64,000 bases of DNA from Sphingomonas sp. (GCF_004799495.1 NZ_SSMY01000011.1:372001-436000); one strand, 5' to 3'; shown: positions 11,192 to 19,721, numbered from the stretch's first letter. Numbers and translations are program-made. Notes: generated from the sequence alone by a model not told the origin.

Positions 11192-11794
11192 ATGCAGCCG
11201 TCACCGATCCCCCTGCCCGCCGGTATCGCCGCCGCGCGCGACGCGGCACATAGGGCGTGGCTGGTACTGGCGGCAGGCGCGCTCGTGCCGGGATGGTCGG
11301 TGGCGCGGGTGATGCCGCAGTTCCTGACGGTCGGCGACACGGCGCCGCTGTCCGACGGTGCGCCGAACGTGTGGGCGATCGTGCAGACGCTGCCGTGGCT
11401 CGGCGACCTCCCGCTTGCCGGGTTGGCGATGGCGATGGCAATCGGTGCCGGTGCGTGGCTCGCGGCGCATTTCTCGGCAAGGCCGCCGCGCGGCGATGCG
11501 CTGTTGCCGGCGGGGTTGCTCGTCGCGCTGACGCTTCCCGGACTGCTTCCCTATATGCAACCGGTCGATTTCCTGCCCGCGGTCGCATTGAGCGTCGTGC
11601 TGGCGCTCCGCCACCGCGACTATTCGGCTGCCGCGCCCGTTGTAGCGGGTTTTGTGCTGGCGATAATCGGGCTCCCGGCCTTTGGCGGCGTCGCAACGAT
11701 TGTCGCTATGGTGCTCATCGTACGAAAGTTCCTCGCCTCGCCAGCGAATGACAACGGTCTGCCGCTTAACCCATTTAATCCCTATCCGGTCTGA
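11192..11794 (+). CDS. small multi-spanning membrane protein of unknown function
   Basis: No family is recognised. The 200-residue product starts at the ATG at 11192 and has about five or six hydrophobic segments, near residues 20-38, 68-92, 103-120, 127-140, 147-163 and 165-182. It has few charged residues outside a short loop after the second segment, so it is most likely an inner-membrane protein. It ends with a polar Asn/Pro-rich tail (NGLPLNPFNPYPV). It is divergent from the str operon and 51 bases upstream of the bactofilin gene, which may be in the same transcript. Confidence 0.7.
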   Translation: MQPSPIPLPAGIAAARDAAHRAWLVLAAGALVPGWSVARVMPQFLTVGDTAPLSDGAPNVWAIVQTLPWLGDLPLAGLAMAMAIGAGAWLAAHFSARPPRGDALLPAGLLVALTLPGLLPYMQPVDFLPAVALSVVLALRHRDYSAAAPVVAGFVLAIIGLPAFGGVATIVAMVLIVRKFLASPANDNGLPLNPFNPYPV

Positions 11795-11845
11795 CCGCCG
11801 CGCCTGATAGCATGCCCGCGAATCGGGAAGCGAGCGAGAGGCATT

Positions 11846-12319
11846 ATGTTCAACAAGCGTGAGGACGCCCCGGCGTCGACCATTTCACCGGCGGGCGGCG
11901 CGCGCCGTACGGCGACCGGCGGCTTTTCGGTGATCGGGCCCGACATGGTCGTGACGGGCAACGTCCGCGCCACCGCGGACTTGCATGTCGAAGGGCGGAT
12001 CGAGGGCGATCTCGACTGCGGCAACCTCGTGCTCGGCGCCGACGCCACGGTGCAGGGCATGGTCCGCGCCGACAATGCGCGGATCGCCGGCGGGATCGAG
12101 GGATCGGTCGCGATCCGCCAGCTCGTCGTCGAATCGGGCGCGCGGATCGCGGGCGACGTCGACTATGAATCGATCTCGATCGAGAATGGCGCGCAGATCG
12201 ACGGGCGGCTGCGCCACACCGCCAAGCTGGCCAGCGCGCCGGTCAATGTCGTCACCCCGGCGCTCGGCGGACCGAAGGAACTCAAGATGTTCGACGCGGC
12301 GGAGGAAGAAGCGGCGTAA
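11846..12319 (+). CDS. bactofilin family cytoskeletal protein
   Basis: Bactofilins polymerise without nucleotides and organise peptidoglycan synthesis or cell shape. The 157-residue product has a disordered N-terminus (about residues 1-30) and then the family's right-handed beta-helix (about 32-140). Regular short repeats are visible, such as GNVRATADLHVEGRIEGDLD, 'GADATVQGMVRADNARIAG' and 'SGARIAGDVDYESISI'. The start ATG follows a GAGAGG-like site. The acidic tail 'FDAAEEEAA' is typical. It is convergent with the MAPEG gene. Confidence 0.9.
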   Translation: MFNKREDAPASTISPAGGARRTATGGFSVIGPDMVVTGNVRATADLHVEGRIEGDLDCGNLVLGADATVQGMVRADNARIAGGIEGSVAIRQLVVESGARIAGDVDYESISIENGAQIDGRLRHTAKLASAPVNVVTPALGGPKELKMFDAAEEEAA

Positions 12320-12322
12320 CTA

Positions 12323-12787
12323 TCAAATCATCGCGTTCGCCATCGCCGCATCGTAGACACTCGCCGCATTGATCGTGTCGATGAAGAACCCGATCCACAT
12401 CGCGAAGAGCAGCCCGCACGACACGATATAGATCATCGCGCGCAGCGGCACGCGCTTGACCACGACATGCACCACGCTGTGCGCGACACGCGACGCGACG
12501 AACAGCCACGCCAGCGCGATCTGCACCGGGTGCGCCTGGTGCGTGATCATCAGGAGCGGCACCAGCGCGAAATAGAGCACAGGGATTTCGAACAGGTTGC
12601 GCAGATTGTTCGCCGGCATCTCGACCGGCGCGAAGTAACGCGATGCCGCATCGCCGCTCGCGAGGTTGGCGGCCGTCGGCGGGTTGCTCCGGATATGCCG
12701 CATGCGCTGGAGGAACAGCACGAACCAGATCGTGACGATCAACGCGACCAGCGCAAAGGTCGGCCACAGGATGGCGAACGGCTGCAT
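12323..12787 (-). CDS. MAPEG family integral membrane protein
   Basis: MAPEG proteins are four-helix membrane proteins, some with glutathione transferase or peroxidase activity; bacterial members are mostly uncharacterised. The 154-residue product starts at the ATG at 12787 (MQPFAILWPTFALVALIV), which has a GGAGAG site; a TTG just upstream is in frame but less likely. The family pattern 'ANNLRNLFEIPVLYFALVPL' and 'ASRVAHSVVHV' is present, with four hydrophobic segments. The catalytic role is inferred only from the family. Confidence 0.85.
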   Translation of the reverse strand: MQPFAILWPTFALVALIVTIWFVLFLQRMRHIRSNPPTAANLASGDAASRYFAPVEMPANNLRNLFEIPVLYFALVPLLMITHQAHPVQIALAWLFVASRVAHSVVHVVVKRVPLRAMIYIVSCGLLFAMWIGFFIDTINAASVYDAAMANAMI

Positions 12788-12841
12788 CAAACTCTCCCTG
12801 TCGTTATATGCCGACGCTGCACGATCAGACGGAGGATTGCC

Positions 12842-13294
12842 ATGCCCGATTGGACGTTACCGATGGCGGGCGGTTGCCGCTGCGGCAAGGTGCGCTTTGA
12901 AATCACGCGGCCGCCGATGATGACGACGATCTGCCATTGCACCGGGTGTCAGCGCATGACGGGCAGCGCGTTTTCGACGACCGTCATCGTGCCGATCGAC
13001 GGGTTCGCGGTGACTAGAGGTGAGACGGTCGTCGGCGGGATGCACGGCGATCAGGGCCGGCACCAGCATTGCGACTGGTGCAAGAGCTGGATCTTCACCG
13101 AAGTCCCGCCCGCGATGGGCGTGGTCAACGTCCGCGCGACGATGCTCGACGATCCGTCCTGGTTCGTGCCGTTCGCCGAGACCTATACCAGCGAGGCGCT
13201 TCCCTGGGCGCTCGCCGGATCGCCCCACCCGTACGAGAAATTCCCGCCGATGGAGGACTATCAGAAGCTGATGGGCGAATTCGCCGCGCGTTAG
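12842..13294 (+). CDS. GFA (glutathione-dependent formaldehyde-activating) family protein
   Basis: GFA-family proteins bind zinc through cysteines; most are not true formaldehyde-activating enzymes. The 150-residue product starts at the ATG at 12842 after GGAGG. It has the zinc-type cysteines GGCRCGKVRF near residue 12, ICHCTGCQRMTG near residue 37, and CDWCKSW near residue 82. Length fits the family. Its substrate cannot be told from sequence. Its last four bases overlap the convergent S41-like gene. Confidence 0.88.
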   Translation: MPDWTLPMAGGCRCGKVRFEITRPPMMTTICHCTGCQRMTGSAFSTTVIVPIDGFAVTRGETVVGGMHGDQGRHQHCDWCKSWIFTEVPPAMGVVNVRATMLDDPSWFVPFAETYTSEALPWALAGSPHPYEKFPPMEDYQKLMGEFAAR

Positions 13295-14496
13295 CCGCAG
13301 CGCGGCAATACGACCTTCTCGCGCGGCGCGCCGGCGACGGTGTAGATCCGCTCCGCCGGGAATTTCACGCGCAAGCCCGTCTTGGGCAGGTCGAAATCGT
13401 ACACCGCGCCCTTCAGCCCCGCCATCCGCCCGCCGCACACCGGCTTGCCGATTGCGAGGAAACCGACCGCCAGCCCCTCGCCCATGCTCCCGGTCCAGCG
13501 CCCGGCGCGCACGCTGACCGGGCCGGGATGATATTTGCCGACACGCGGCAGGACGTATTCGACCCACTGCCGTCTGATCCCGGTCTCGCGTTCTTCCGAG
13601 GGCAGCTGGTGCATCTGGTAGGGCATCGGGCGCGTTACGAACCACCCCATCACCGCGCGCGCGATCGCGGTCGTGCCGCCCGACGGCACGTCGCTCACGT
13701 CGATTACCACCGGCGCCTTCGCAGGCACGCTCGCCATAACCGCGTCGAACGCCTTGATCGTGCCGAGGTCGCCGATCGAATTGTTGAAGCGGATCGTCGT
13801 CACGCCCTTCGCGGTCGTCACGGTCAGTGCGGGCCGGTCGGGCTGGTCCTTGTAGAGGCTGTCGAGCGTCAGCGTCCGCTCGCCCTGCGGTCCGGCGAAG
13901 GTCAGCACGCGCGGCCGGTCGCGTCGCCCGGTCGCGATGACACGCGCGGCGAACGGCGCACGCTCGCCAACGGGCTGCAACCCCATTCGCGACCAGAACA
14001 CCGCCACCGCCGCGTCGATCGGCTGGCCGTCGGCTTTCACCAGCCGCTCGCCGACGCGCACGCCCGCCTTCGCGGCGATGCTCCCGTCCTTCACCGCGTC
14101 GACGACGTACGCATCGCCCGATTTCACGATCCAGATGTCGGCGTAGCTCGGCACGATGCCCCAATCATCTTTGAACGAGCTGCCGGTCAGCGCGTGATGA
14201 TCGGCCAGCGCCGCGATCATGTCCTCGGCGTAATGGAGCAGCGAATCATGGTCGTGCACCGCGTCGCGCTCGGCGGTGAGTTGCGGTGACGACGGCACCG
14301 CGCCGCCGGGCAAATCGTCGAGATAGGCGTAATTGTCGGCGATCAGCCTCGCGAGCGACCTGGCGTCGGACGCGTAATCGGCGCTGGAAAGATCGGGCGC
14401 GGGCGCGGCACCGAGCAGCAAGAATGCGCAAGGCACGAGATATCGCGTTGCCGTCAGCGTGCGACGCGATATCGGCGTGGCGGGATGGAACGACAC
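13291..14496 (-). CDS. exported S41-like peptidase domain protein
   Basis: The likely start is the GTG at 14496, giving a 401-residue precursor with a basic head and a hydrophobic segment (YLVPCAFLLLGAAPA) that looks like a signal peptide. A PDZ-like region is suggested by 'AGVRVGERLVKADGQPIDAA' near residues 140-160. The C-terminal half resembles C-terminal processing peptidases (VIDVSDVPSGGTT, then RWTGSMGEGLAVGF, where the Ser could be the nucleophile). The usual GxSAS motif is not clear, so activity is uncertain. It overlaps the Sel1-repeat gene stop by no more than its leader (14510), so the two may be co-transcribed. Confidence 0.75.
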   Translation of the reverse strand: MSFHPATPISRRTLTATRYLVPCAFLLLGAAPAPDLSSADYASDARSLARLIADNYAYLDDLPGGAVPSSPQLTAERDAVHDHDSLLHYAEDMIAALADHHALTGSSFKDDWGIVPSYADIWIVKSGDAYVVDAVKDGSIAAKAGVRVGERLVKADGQPIDAAVAVFWSRMGLQPVGERAPFAARVIATGRRDRPRVLTFAGPQGERTLTLDSLYKDQPDRPALTVTTAKGVTTIRFNNSIGDLGTIKAFDAVMASVPAKAPVVIDVSDVPSGGTTAIARAVMGWFVTRPMPYQMHQLPSEERETGIRRQWVEYVLPRVGKYHPGPVSVRAGRWTGSMGEGLAVGFLAIGKPVCGGRMAGLKGAVYDFDLPKTGLRVKFPAERIYTVAGAPREKVVLPRCG

Positions 14497-14509
14497 CGGT
14501 CCGCGCCTT

Positions 14510-15268
14510 CTATGGCTGCCCTCCCAGCGCCGTGATCCGCGCCCTGATTTTGCCGGCAAGCTCCGCCGACGGGTTGAGCGTCAACGCCTTGCGGTACGTC
14601 TCGATCGCGCGCGGCACATCCTTGGCGACGCCTTGGCCGCTTTCGAGCAGCACGGCCAGATTGTGGCAGGCGCCCGCCTCGCCGCCGTCGCATCCCCGCT
14701 GCAAGAACGTCGCCGCGCGGGCATAGCTCTGTGCGACGCCTTGCCCGGTGGCATACATGTTGCCGGCGTTGCTGCACCCGAGCGCGTTGCCGCCGTTGCA
14801 TCCCTGCTCGTACAACGCCACCGCCTTGGCATCGTCCTTGGGCACGCCCCGGCCCGCGCCGTACAGAAATCCGAGATTGGTGCAGCCGACCGCCTCACCC
14901 CCGGTGCAGGCCTGCTGGTACAGCGCGAACGCGCGGGCATAATCGCGCGGCACGCCCCTGCCGTTGCTGTACATGTACCCGAGGCTTTTGCAGCCGAGCG
15001 CGTCGCCGCCGTCGCAGGCGCGCCGGTACAACGAAACCGCAGACGCAAGGTCCGCGGTCACGCCCCGCCCGTTTTCGTACATCACCCCGAGGTCGGTGCA
15101 GGCCCATGTGTCGCCGCCGTCGCACGCTTGTTTCAACTTGGGGACGGCAGTCGCATAATCCCCCCGATCGGCGGCCGCCCGCCCAGCCTTGTACGCGTCC
15201 GACGATTGCGCGAAAGCCGGCGAGCCAAGCGTGAAGGCGAATGCCATCACCAGTGATGCAATGCGCAT
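14510..15268 (-). CDS. exported Sel1-repeat protein with paired cysteines (Hcp-like)
   Basis: Sel1-like repeats form alpha-solenoids that bind other proteins. The 252-residue product has a clear signal peptide (MRIASLVMAFAFTLGSPAFA, cleaved after AFA-Q). Five tandem 36-residue repeats follow, each with the pattern C-x6/7-C-x-x-L/A-G-x-x-Y-x-x-GxGV. The two Cys per repeat, as in Helicobacter Hcp proteins, suggest a disulfide in each helical hairpin, which fits an exported protein. The target is unknown. It lies upstream of the S41-like gene. Confidence 0.9.
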   Translation of the reverse strand: MRIASLVMAFAFTLGSPAFAQSSDAYKAGRAAADRGDYATAVPKLKQACDGGDTWACTDLGVMYENGRGVTADLASAVSLYRRACDGGDALGCKSLGYMYSNGRGVPRDYARAFALYQQACTGGEAVGCTNLGFLYGAGRGVPKDDAKAVALYEQGCNGGNALGCSNAGNMYATGQGVAQSYARAATFLQRGCDGGEAGACHNLAVLLESGQGVAKDVPRAIETYRKALTLNPSAELAGKIRARITALGGQP

Positions 15269-15335
15269 TGTGTCCCCCCTACCGATCGACGCGCAAACTT
15301 ATTTCACCACTGGGACGCGCGCAATGTCTCGTCGG

Positions 15336-16730
15336 TCAAATGTGCAGCGCCCGCCCGTATGCCGCGAGCACGCTTTCGTGCATCGCCTCGCTGATCGTCG
15401 GGTGCGGGAATACCGTTTCCATCAGCTCGGTCTCGGTCGTCTCCAGCGTCTTGCCCACGGTGTAGCCCTGGATCATCTCGGTCACCTCGGCGCCGACCAT
15501 GTGCGCGCCGAGCAGCTCGCCTGTCTTGGCGTCGAACACGGTCTTCACGAACCCTTCGGCCTCGCCCAGCGCGATCGCCTTGCCGTTGCCGATGAACGGG
15601 AAGGTGCCGGCCTTGACCTCGTACCCGGCTTCCTTCGCCTTCGCCTCGGTCAGCCCGACGCTGGCGATCTGCGGGTGGCAATAGGTGCAGCCCGGAATGT
15701 TGCGCGGGTCCATCGCGTGCGGATGCTTGCCCGCGATCGCCTCCGCCGCGATCACGCCCTCGTGGCTCGCCTTGTGCGCGAGCCAGGGCGGCGCGGTGAT
15801 GTCGCCGATCGCGTACAGGCCGGGGACATTGGTCTGGCAGTCGGGCCCGGTCTTCACGAACCCGCGGTCCATCGCGACGCCCAGCGCCTCCAGCCCGGTA
15901 TTCTCGGTGTTGGGCACGATGCCGATCGCGACGATGACGTGGCTGAATTCGGACGTCGCGGTCTTGCCGTCCTTGTCCTTGATCGTCGCCTTGACCCCCG
16001 ACGCGCCGACCTCGAGCTTCTCGACTCCGGCCTTGGTCATGATCGTCATGCCCTGCTTCTTGAGCGCTTTCTCCAGGAAGGCGGAGACGTCGGCATCCTC
16101 GACCGGCACGATCCGGTCGAGCATTTCGACCACCGTCACCTCGGCGCCCATGTCCTTGTAGAAGCTGGCGAACTCGATCCCGATCGCGCCCGACCCGATC
16201 ACCAGCAGCTTCGACGGCATCTCGCTGGGCGTCATCGCGTGGCGATACGTCCAGACGCGCTTGCCGTCGGCGGGCGTGCCGGGCAGGTCGCGCGCCCGCG
16301 CGCCGGTCGCGACGATGATGTTCTTGGCAGCAATCGTTTCCTTGCCCTTGTCGCCCGTGACCTCGATCTTGCCGCCACCGAGCAGCTTGCCCGTCCCCAT
16401 GTGCACCGCGATCTTGTTCTTCTTCATCAGGTGCGTGACGCCCTGGTTGAGCTGCTTCGCGACCCCGCGCGAGCGCTTCACGACGGCGTCGAGGTCGGCC
16501 GAAATCTCCTCCGCGGCGAGCCCGTAATCCTTGGCGTGCTGCATGTAGTGAAAAATCTCCGCCGAGCGCAGCAACGCCTTGGTCGGGATGCACCCCCAGT
16601 TGAGGCAGATCCCGCCGAGCAGTTCGCGCTCGACGATCGCGGTCTTCAGCCCGAGCTGCGCCGCGCGGATCGCCGCGACATAGCCGCCGGGCCCGGAGCC
16701 GAGAACGATGAGGTCGTAGGTGTCAGCCAC
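15336..16730 (-). CDS. lpdA: dihydrolipoyl dehydrogenase (E3)
   Basis: E3 is the FAD enzyme that reoxidises the lipoyl groups of 2-oxoacid dehydrogenases with NAD+. The 464-residue product has the FAD motif GSGPGGYVAA (11-20), the redox disulfide GGICLNWGCIPTK (Cys42 and Cys47), the NAD motif VIGSGAIGIEFASFY, the second FAD motif LYAIGDI and the C-terminal active-site HPTISE near residue 445. Length is typical. It lies about 1 kb downstream of pdhC on the same strand, with three small genes between, so it is the E3 of the pyruvate dehydrogenase locus. Confidence 0.97.
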   Translation of the reverse strand: MADTYDLIVLGSGPGGYVAAIRAAQLGLKTAIVERELLGGICLNWGCIPTKALLRSAEIFHYMQHAKDYGLAAEEISADLDAVVKRSRGVAKQLNQGVTHLMKKNKIAVHMGTGKLLGGGKIEVTGDKGKETIAAKNIIVATGARARDLPGTPADGKRVWTYRHAMTPSEMPSKLLVIGSGAIGIEFASFYKDMGAEVTVVEMLDRIVPVEDADVSAFLEKALKKQGMTIMTKAGVEKLEVGASGVKATIKDKDGKTATSEFSHVIVAIGIVPNTENTGLEALGVAMDRGFVKTGPDCQTNVPGLYAIGDITAPPWLAHKASHEGVIAAEAIAGKHPHAMDPRNIPGCTYCHPQIASVGLTEAKAKEAGYEVKAGTFPFIGNGKAIALGEAEGFVKTVFDAKTGELLGAHMVGAEVTEMIQGYTVGKTLETTETELMETVFPHPTISEAMHESVLAAYGRALHI

Positions 16731-17206
16731 TGGGGAGTTCCTTCTTCTCCCTCCCCCCTTGCGGGGGAGGGCCGGGGGAGAGGGGTCAGCGGCGAGGCCG
16801 GCTCGATGCCGGTCTCGTCGCTTTGAAGCGAATCGAGAATAGAGATTAGGACCGCATCCGCCCGCGCCAAGATGTCATTGTTGTAGAACCGCATCAGTCG
16901 GAATCGCTGCGCCCTCAGATAGGCATCACGCGCGGCATCGTACGCGCTGTCGATATGTTGCGATCCGTCTGCCTCAACGATCAACCGCGCTTCGAAACAT
17001 ACGAAGTCGACAATGTAGCCGTCGAGCTGCTGTTGACGTTTCCACTTCCAGCCCGCCAGCCGCTTGTTGCGGAGCAATCGCCACAACGCACGCTCGGCTT
17101 CGGTAGGGTTCTTTCGCATTTCGCGCGCTCTGGCGAGCGCGCGCCCTCTCCCTCCCACCGCTGCGCGGCGGGCCCCTCCCTCCCCCGAAATGGGGGAGGG
17201 ATTCAT
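16646..17206 (-). CDS. DUF559 (Vsr/MTES-like endonuclease fold) protein with repeat-derived ends
   Basis: DUF559 proteins have a restriction-endonuclease-like fold close to Vsr; their role is not settled. The core is MRKNPTEAERALWRLLRNKR, then a domain with 'YIVDFVCFEARLIVEADGSQH' and 'LMRFYNNDIL'. The start shown is the ATG at 17206, whose ATGA overlaps the stop of the thioesterase gene; an internal ATG at 17119 (MRKNPTE) could be the older start. The first about 25 residues and the C-terminal tail (PLTPLPRPSPARGEGEE) are translations of G/C-rich palindromic repeats at 17178-17200 and 16749-16788. The reading frame ends 85 bases inside lpdA in another frame, so the tail is probably not native. 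Confidence 0.75.
   Translation of the reverse strand: MNPSPISGEGGARRAAVGGRGRALARAREMRKNPTEAERALWRLLRNKRLAGWKWKRQQQLDGYIVDFVCFEARLIVEADGSQHIDSAYDAARDAYLRAQRFRLMRFYNNDILARADAVLISILDSLQSDETGIEPASPLTPLPRPSPARGEGEEGTPQWLTPTTSSFSAPGPAAMSRRSARRSSG
16749..16788. repeat. REP-like palindrome at the lpdA/DUF559 junction
   Basis: The hairpin CCCTCCCCC...GGGGGAGGG (16749-16758 and 16763-16771) is followed by a second G-rich arm. It belongs to the same type as the repeats near 17178, 18683, 36162, 38907, 49531 and 56202. It lies inside the 3' part of the DUF559 reading frame, just before the lpdA start. Confidence 0.7.
17178..17200. repeat. REP-like palindrome at the DUF559 5' end
   Basis: The 9-bp stem CCCTCCCCC / GGGGGAGGG (17178-17186 and 17192-17200) with a GAAAT loop lies just after the DUF559 start codon and is translated as its N-terminus (PSPISGEGG). 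Confidence 0.7.
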
Positions 17207-17556
17207 TGATCCACCCCGACAAACACAAATTGCCCTTCTGCAACGCGCGCCACCGATTCGCCATGCCGGTCGCGTTTCCATGCTTGTGTCGCGATGGTGA
17301 GGGAGGTCTTCCCCTCGCCCGCGACCTCGGCCCAAACCGATAGCTCATCGCCGACATCGACAGGCGCGAGGAACTTGAACCCGTCCGCCGCGACCACCGG
17401 CGCGCGCTTGCCGGTCAGGCGCGACGCCAAACTTCCGCCCGCTAGCGCCATCTGGCCGAACAGCCAGCCGACGAACGCGGTGCCATAGGGGTTGGCGTCG
17501 GCCGCCATCACCGTCACGCGGATGTCGGGCGCGCGGTCCGGTGGCGCCTCAGTCAT
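17203..17556 (-). CDS. hotdog-fold acyl-CoA thioesterase
   Basis: It probably hydrolyses acyl-CoA thioesters. The start is the ATG at 17556 (MTEAPPDRAPDIRVTVMAAD), giving 117 residues, typical of single-domain YciA-like thioesterases. Family marks are 'MAADANPYGTAFVGWLFGQM' (the usual N-P-x-G-x-x-x-G-G/W hotdog helix) and 'LAPVDVGDELSVWAEV'. Substrate chain length is not predictable. It overlaps the small membrane gene by 8 bases and the DUF559 start by 4 bases, so all three look translationally coupled. Confidence 0.85.
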   Translation of the reverse strand: MTEAPPDRAPDIRVTVMAADANPYGTAFVGWLFGQMALAGGSLASRLTGKRAPVVAADGFKFLAPVDVGDELSVWAEVAGEGKTSLTIATQAWKRDRHGESVARVAEGQFVFVGVDQ

Positions 17557-17770
17557 CCGCGCTCTGCCGCGCGCGCAGCCGGTCGGCGGTCCACGAATCC
17601 CAGAACGGCTTGAACCCCAGGCCCACGACGAACGCGATCGATACCCAGGCGATCGGCCAGATCGTGTCGGCACCGAGCGGATAGCTCCACGCCGCGCACC
17701 ACGCGATGCACCACGTCACCACCGCACTGGCGATCATGTAGCAGAATTCGGCGATGGTGTGGCCGGACAC
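17549..17770 (-). CDS. small two-helix membrane protein
   Basis: No family is recognised. The 73-residue product starts at a GTG (17770), 14 bases after pdhC, and has two hydrophobic segments, near residues 10-28 and 35-53, with Trp-rich positions. The C-terminus is charged (DRLRARQSADD) and likely cytoplasmic. It sits between pdhC and the thioesterase in one minus-strand transcript; its link to pyruvate dehydrogenase is only by position. Confidence 0.6.
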   Translation of the reverse strand: MSGHTIAEFCYMIASAVVTWCIAWCAAWSYPLGADTIWPIAWVSIAFVVGLGFKPFWDSWTADRLRARQSADD

Positions 17771-17783
17771 GCTGCCCGCCCCC

Positions 17784-19121
17784 TCAGGCCAGCATGCCCA
17801 GCGGGTTCTCGATCAGCGCCTTGAACGCCTGCATCAGCTCGGCGCCGTCGGCTCCGTCGATCGCGCGGTGATCGAAGCTGCCGGTCGCCGACATCACCGT
17901 CGCGACGCCCAGCGCATCGTCGATCACATACGGCCGCTTCTCGCCCGCGCCGATCGCCATGATCATCCCCTGCGGCGGGTTGATGACCGCTTCGAACTGC
18001 TTAATCCCGAACATGCCCATGTTGGACAGGCTGGCGGTACCACCCTGATATTCGTGCGGAGCGAGCTTGTTGTCGCGCGCGCGCGCGGCCAAGTCCTTCA
18101 TCTCGGTCGAGATCGCCGCGACGCCCTTGGTGTTGGCGCTCGCGATGATCGGCGTGATCAGCCCCGACGGCGTCGATACCGCGACCGAAATGTCCGCGCG
18201 GCTGAAGCTGATCAATTGGTCGGGCGTGAACATCACGTTGCACTTGGGCACCGCGATCAGGCTGGCCGCCAGAGCCTTGATGATCAGGTCGTTGACCGAC
18301 AGCTTCATTTGGCGAGCTTCAAGGCTCTTGTTGAGGTCGCCGCGCAGCTTGAGCAGCGCGTCGAGCCGAATGTCGACCGTCAGGTAGATGTGCGGAACGG
18401 TTTGCTTCGATTCGGTCAGGCGGCGCGCGATCGTCTTGCGCACGTTGGAGAGCTTGGTCGCCTCGTGCGGGATGTCGGGAACGGTCGCGGGCTTGGCCGC
18501 CGCGACGGGCGCTTCCGCCGCCGATACCGTGCCGGCCTGCGCGGGGGCGGCGCCGGGCTTGGCGCCCTCGACGTCGGCCTTGACGATCCGCCCGTTGGGG
18601 CCGGAGCCGCTCAGCGCCGAAATCTCGATCCCCTTCTCCGCCGCAATTCGCCGGGCGAGCGGCGACGCCTTGACGCGCCCTTCCCCTCTCCCCCCAGGAG
18701 AGGGGCTAGACGATGCGCCAGCATCGGCTCGGGGTGAGGGCTGGGTCGAACCGCTGGCCGCTTCGACCTTGCCCTCACCCGGCGACGCCTTCGGCGCGCC
18801 ACCCTCTCCCGAGGGGAGAGGGCCTTTGGGGTCGTCCTTCTTCGGCGCAGGCGCCGCCTTCGCGGCCGACGCATCCTCACCCTCGCCCGCCAGGATCGCG
18901 ATCACCGCGCCGACCTTCACGTTGTCGGTACCCTCGGGCACGACGATCTCGGCGATCACGCCTTCGTCGACCGCCTCGAATTCCATCGTCGCCTTGTCGG
19001 TCTCGATCTCGGCCATCAGGTCGCCCGACTTGACGCTGTCCCCCGCCTTGACCAGCCACTTGGCGAGCGTGCCCTCCTCCATCGTCGGCGACAAAGCGGG
19101 CATCTTGATCTCGATGGGCAT
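17784..19121 (-). CDS. pdhC: pyruvate dehydrogenase E2 (dihydrolipoamide acetyltransferase)
   Basis: E2 is the core of the pyruvate dehydrogenase complex and moves the acetyl group to CoA. The start is the ATG at 19121 ([17 protein letters not shown]). One lipoyl domain follows, with the lipoylated Lys43 in ETDKATMEF. The peripheral subunit-binding domain is near residues 149-184 ([20 protein letters not shown]). The catalytic domain ends with the active-site motif [10 protein letters not shown] near residue 418. Total length is 445 residues. The linker at about residues 101-147 is unusual: it is the in-frame translation of a palindromic repeat (18683-18822) and reads [18 protein letters not shown]. 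The E1 genes are not in this window. Confidence 0.96.
   Translation of the reverse strand: MPIEIKMPALSPTMEEGTLAKWLVKAGDSVKSGDLMAEIETDKATMEFEAVDEGVIAEIVVPEGTDNVKVGAVIAILAGEGEDASAAKAAPAPKKDDPKGPLPSGEGGAPKASPGEGKVEAASGSTQPSPRADAGASSSPSPGGRGEGRVKASPLARRIAAEKGIEISALSGSGPNGRIVKADVEGAKPGAAPAQAGTVSAAEAPVAAAKPATVPDIPHEATKLSNVRKTIARRLTESKQTVPHIYLTVDIRLDALLKLRGDLNKSLEARQMKLSVNDLIIKALAASLIAVPKCNVMFTPDQLISFSRADISVAVSTPSGLITPIIASANTKGVAAISTEMKDLAARARDNKLAPHEYQGGTASLSNMGMFGIKQFEAVINPPQGMIMAIGAGEKRPYVIDDALGVATVMSATGSFDHRAIDGADGAELMQAFKALIENPLGMLA
18683..18822. repeat. REP-like element read in frame inside pdhC
   Basis: The element has a hairpin at each end: CCCCTCTCC/GGAGAGGGG (18683-18691, 18697-18705) and CCCTCTCCC/GGGAGAGGG (18802-18810, 18814-18822). 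Between them is a long stem GGGTGAGGGC..GTCGAA (from 18732) paired with TTCGACCTTGCCCTCACCC (18762-18780). The same plan recurs between acnA and the GGDEF-EAL gene (56202-56330). Both ends and the stem fall in open frame in the E2 linker. Confidence 0.8.
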
Positions 19122-19265
19122 TCTTCGTCCTCTTGGGGCAGCGTCCTGGGGAGGCGGACCGTTCCCCAACGCTTTCGCCCCGCCCAAGGTTCGGGTCAAG
19201 ACCGCGCGCTTGCGCGAGGCACGGTTCCGCGCCACCTATCGCACCAGCAAGAGGGGCTATCGGCA

Positions 19266-19721
19266 ATGCGCATCTACCTGGTGGTGATCGACGACACGCC
19301 TGAGGCGGAAGTCGCGTTGCGCTTCGCCGCGCGGCGTGCGGTCAAGACCGGCGGCGGGGTCGAGATCCTCGCGCTGATGCCGCCGCAGGAATTCATCGCG
19401 TTCGGCGGCGTCCAGGCGACGATCGAAGCCGAAGCGCGCCAGCACGCCGAGGCGCTGGTCGCGGGCGCGGCGGGCACGCTGTTCGAGGAATCGGGACTCA
19501 AGCCCGCGATCACCGTGCGCGAGGGCGACGGGCCGAAGATCATCCACGAGATGATCGACGCCAATCCCGAAATCGCCGCCTTGGTGCTCGGCGCGGCGGC
19601 GAGCGGCGCACCCGGCCCGCTGGTCGCGCACTTCGCCGGCGCGGACGCGGGCACGCTGCGCGTGCCGATCATGATCATCCCCGGCAGCCTCGACCGCGAG
19701 GCGATCGACCGGTTGAGTTAG
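19266..19721 (+). CDS. universal stress protein (UspA family)
   Basis: UspA proteins bind nucleotides or ligands and help in stress survival. The 151-residue single-domain product starts MRIYLVVIDDTPEAEVALRF, the usual N-terminal strand-helix with the acidic pair. The C-terminal region 'ALVLGAAASGAPGPLVAHFAG' is the family's loop, but the classical ATP motif GxxGxxxxxxxxxS/T is not fully clear. Its last four bases overlap the convergent acyltransferase gene. Confidence 0.88.
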   Translation: MRIYLVVIDDTPEAEVALRFAARRAVKTGGGVEILALMPPQEFIAFGGVQATIEAEARQHAEALVAGAAGTLFEESGLKPAITVREGDGPKIIHEMIDANPEIAALVLGAAASGAPGPLVAHFAGADAGTLRVPIMIIPGSLDREAIDRLS

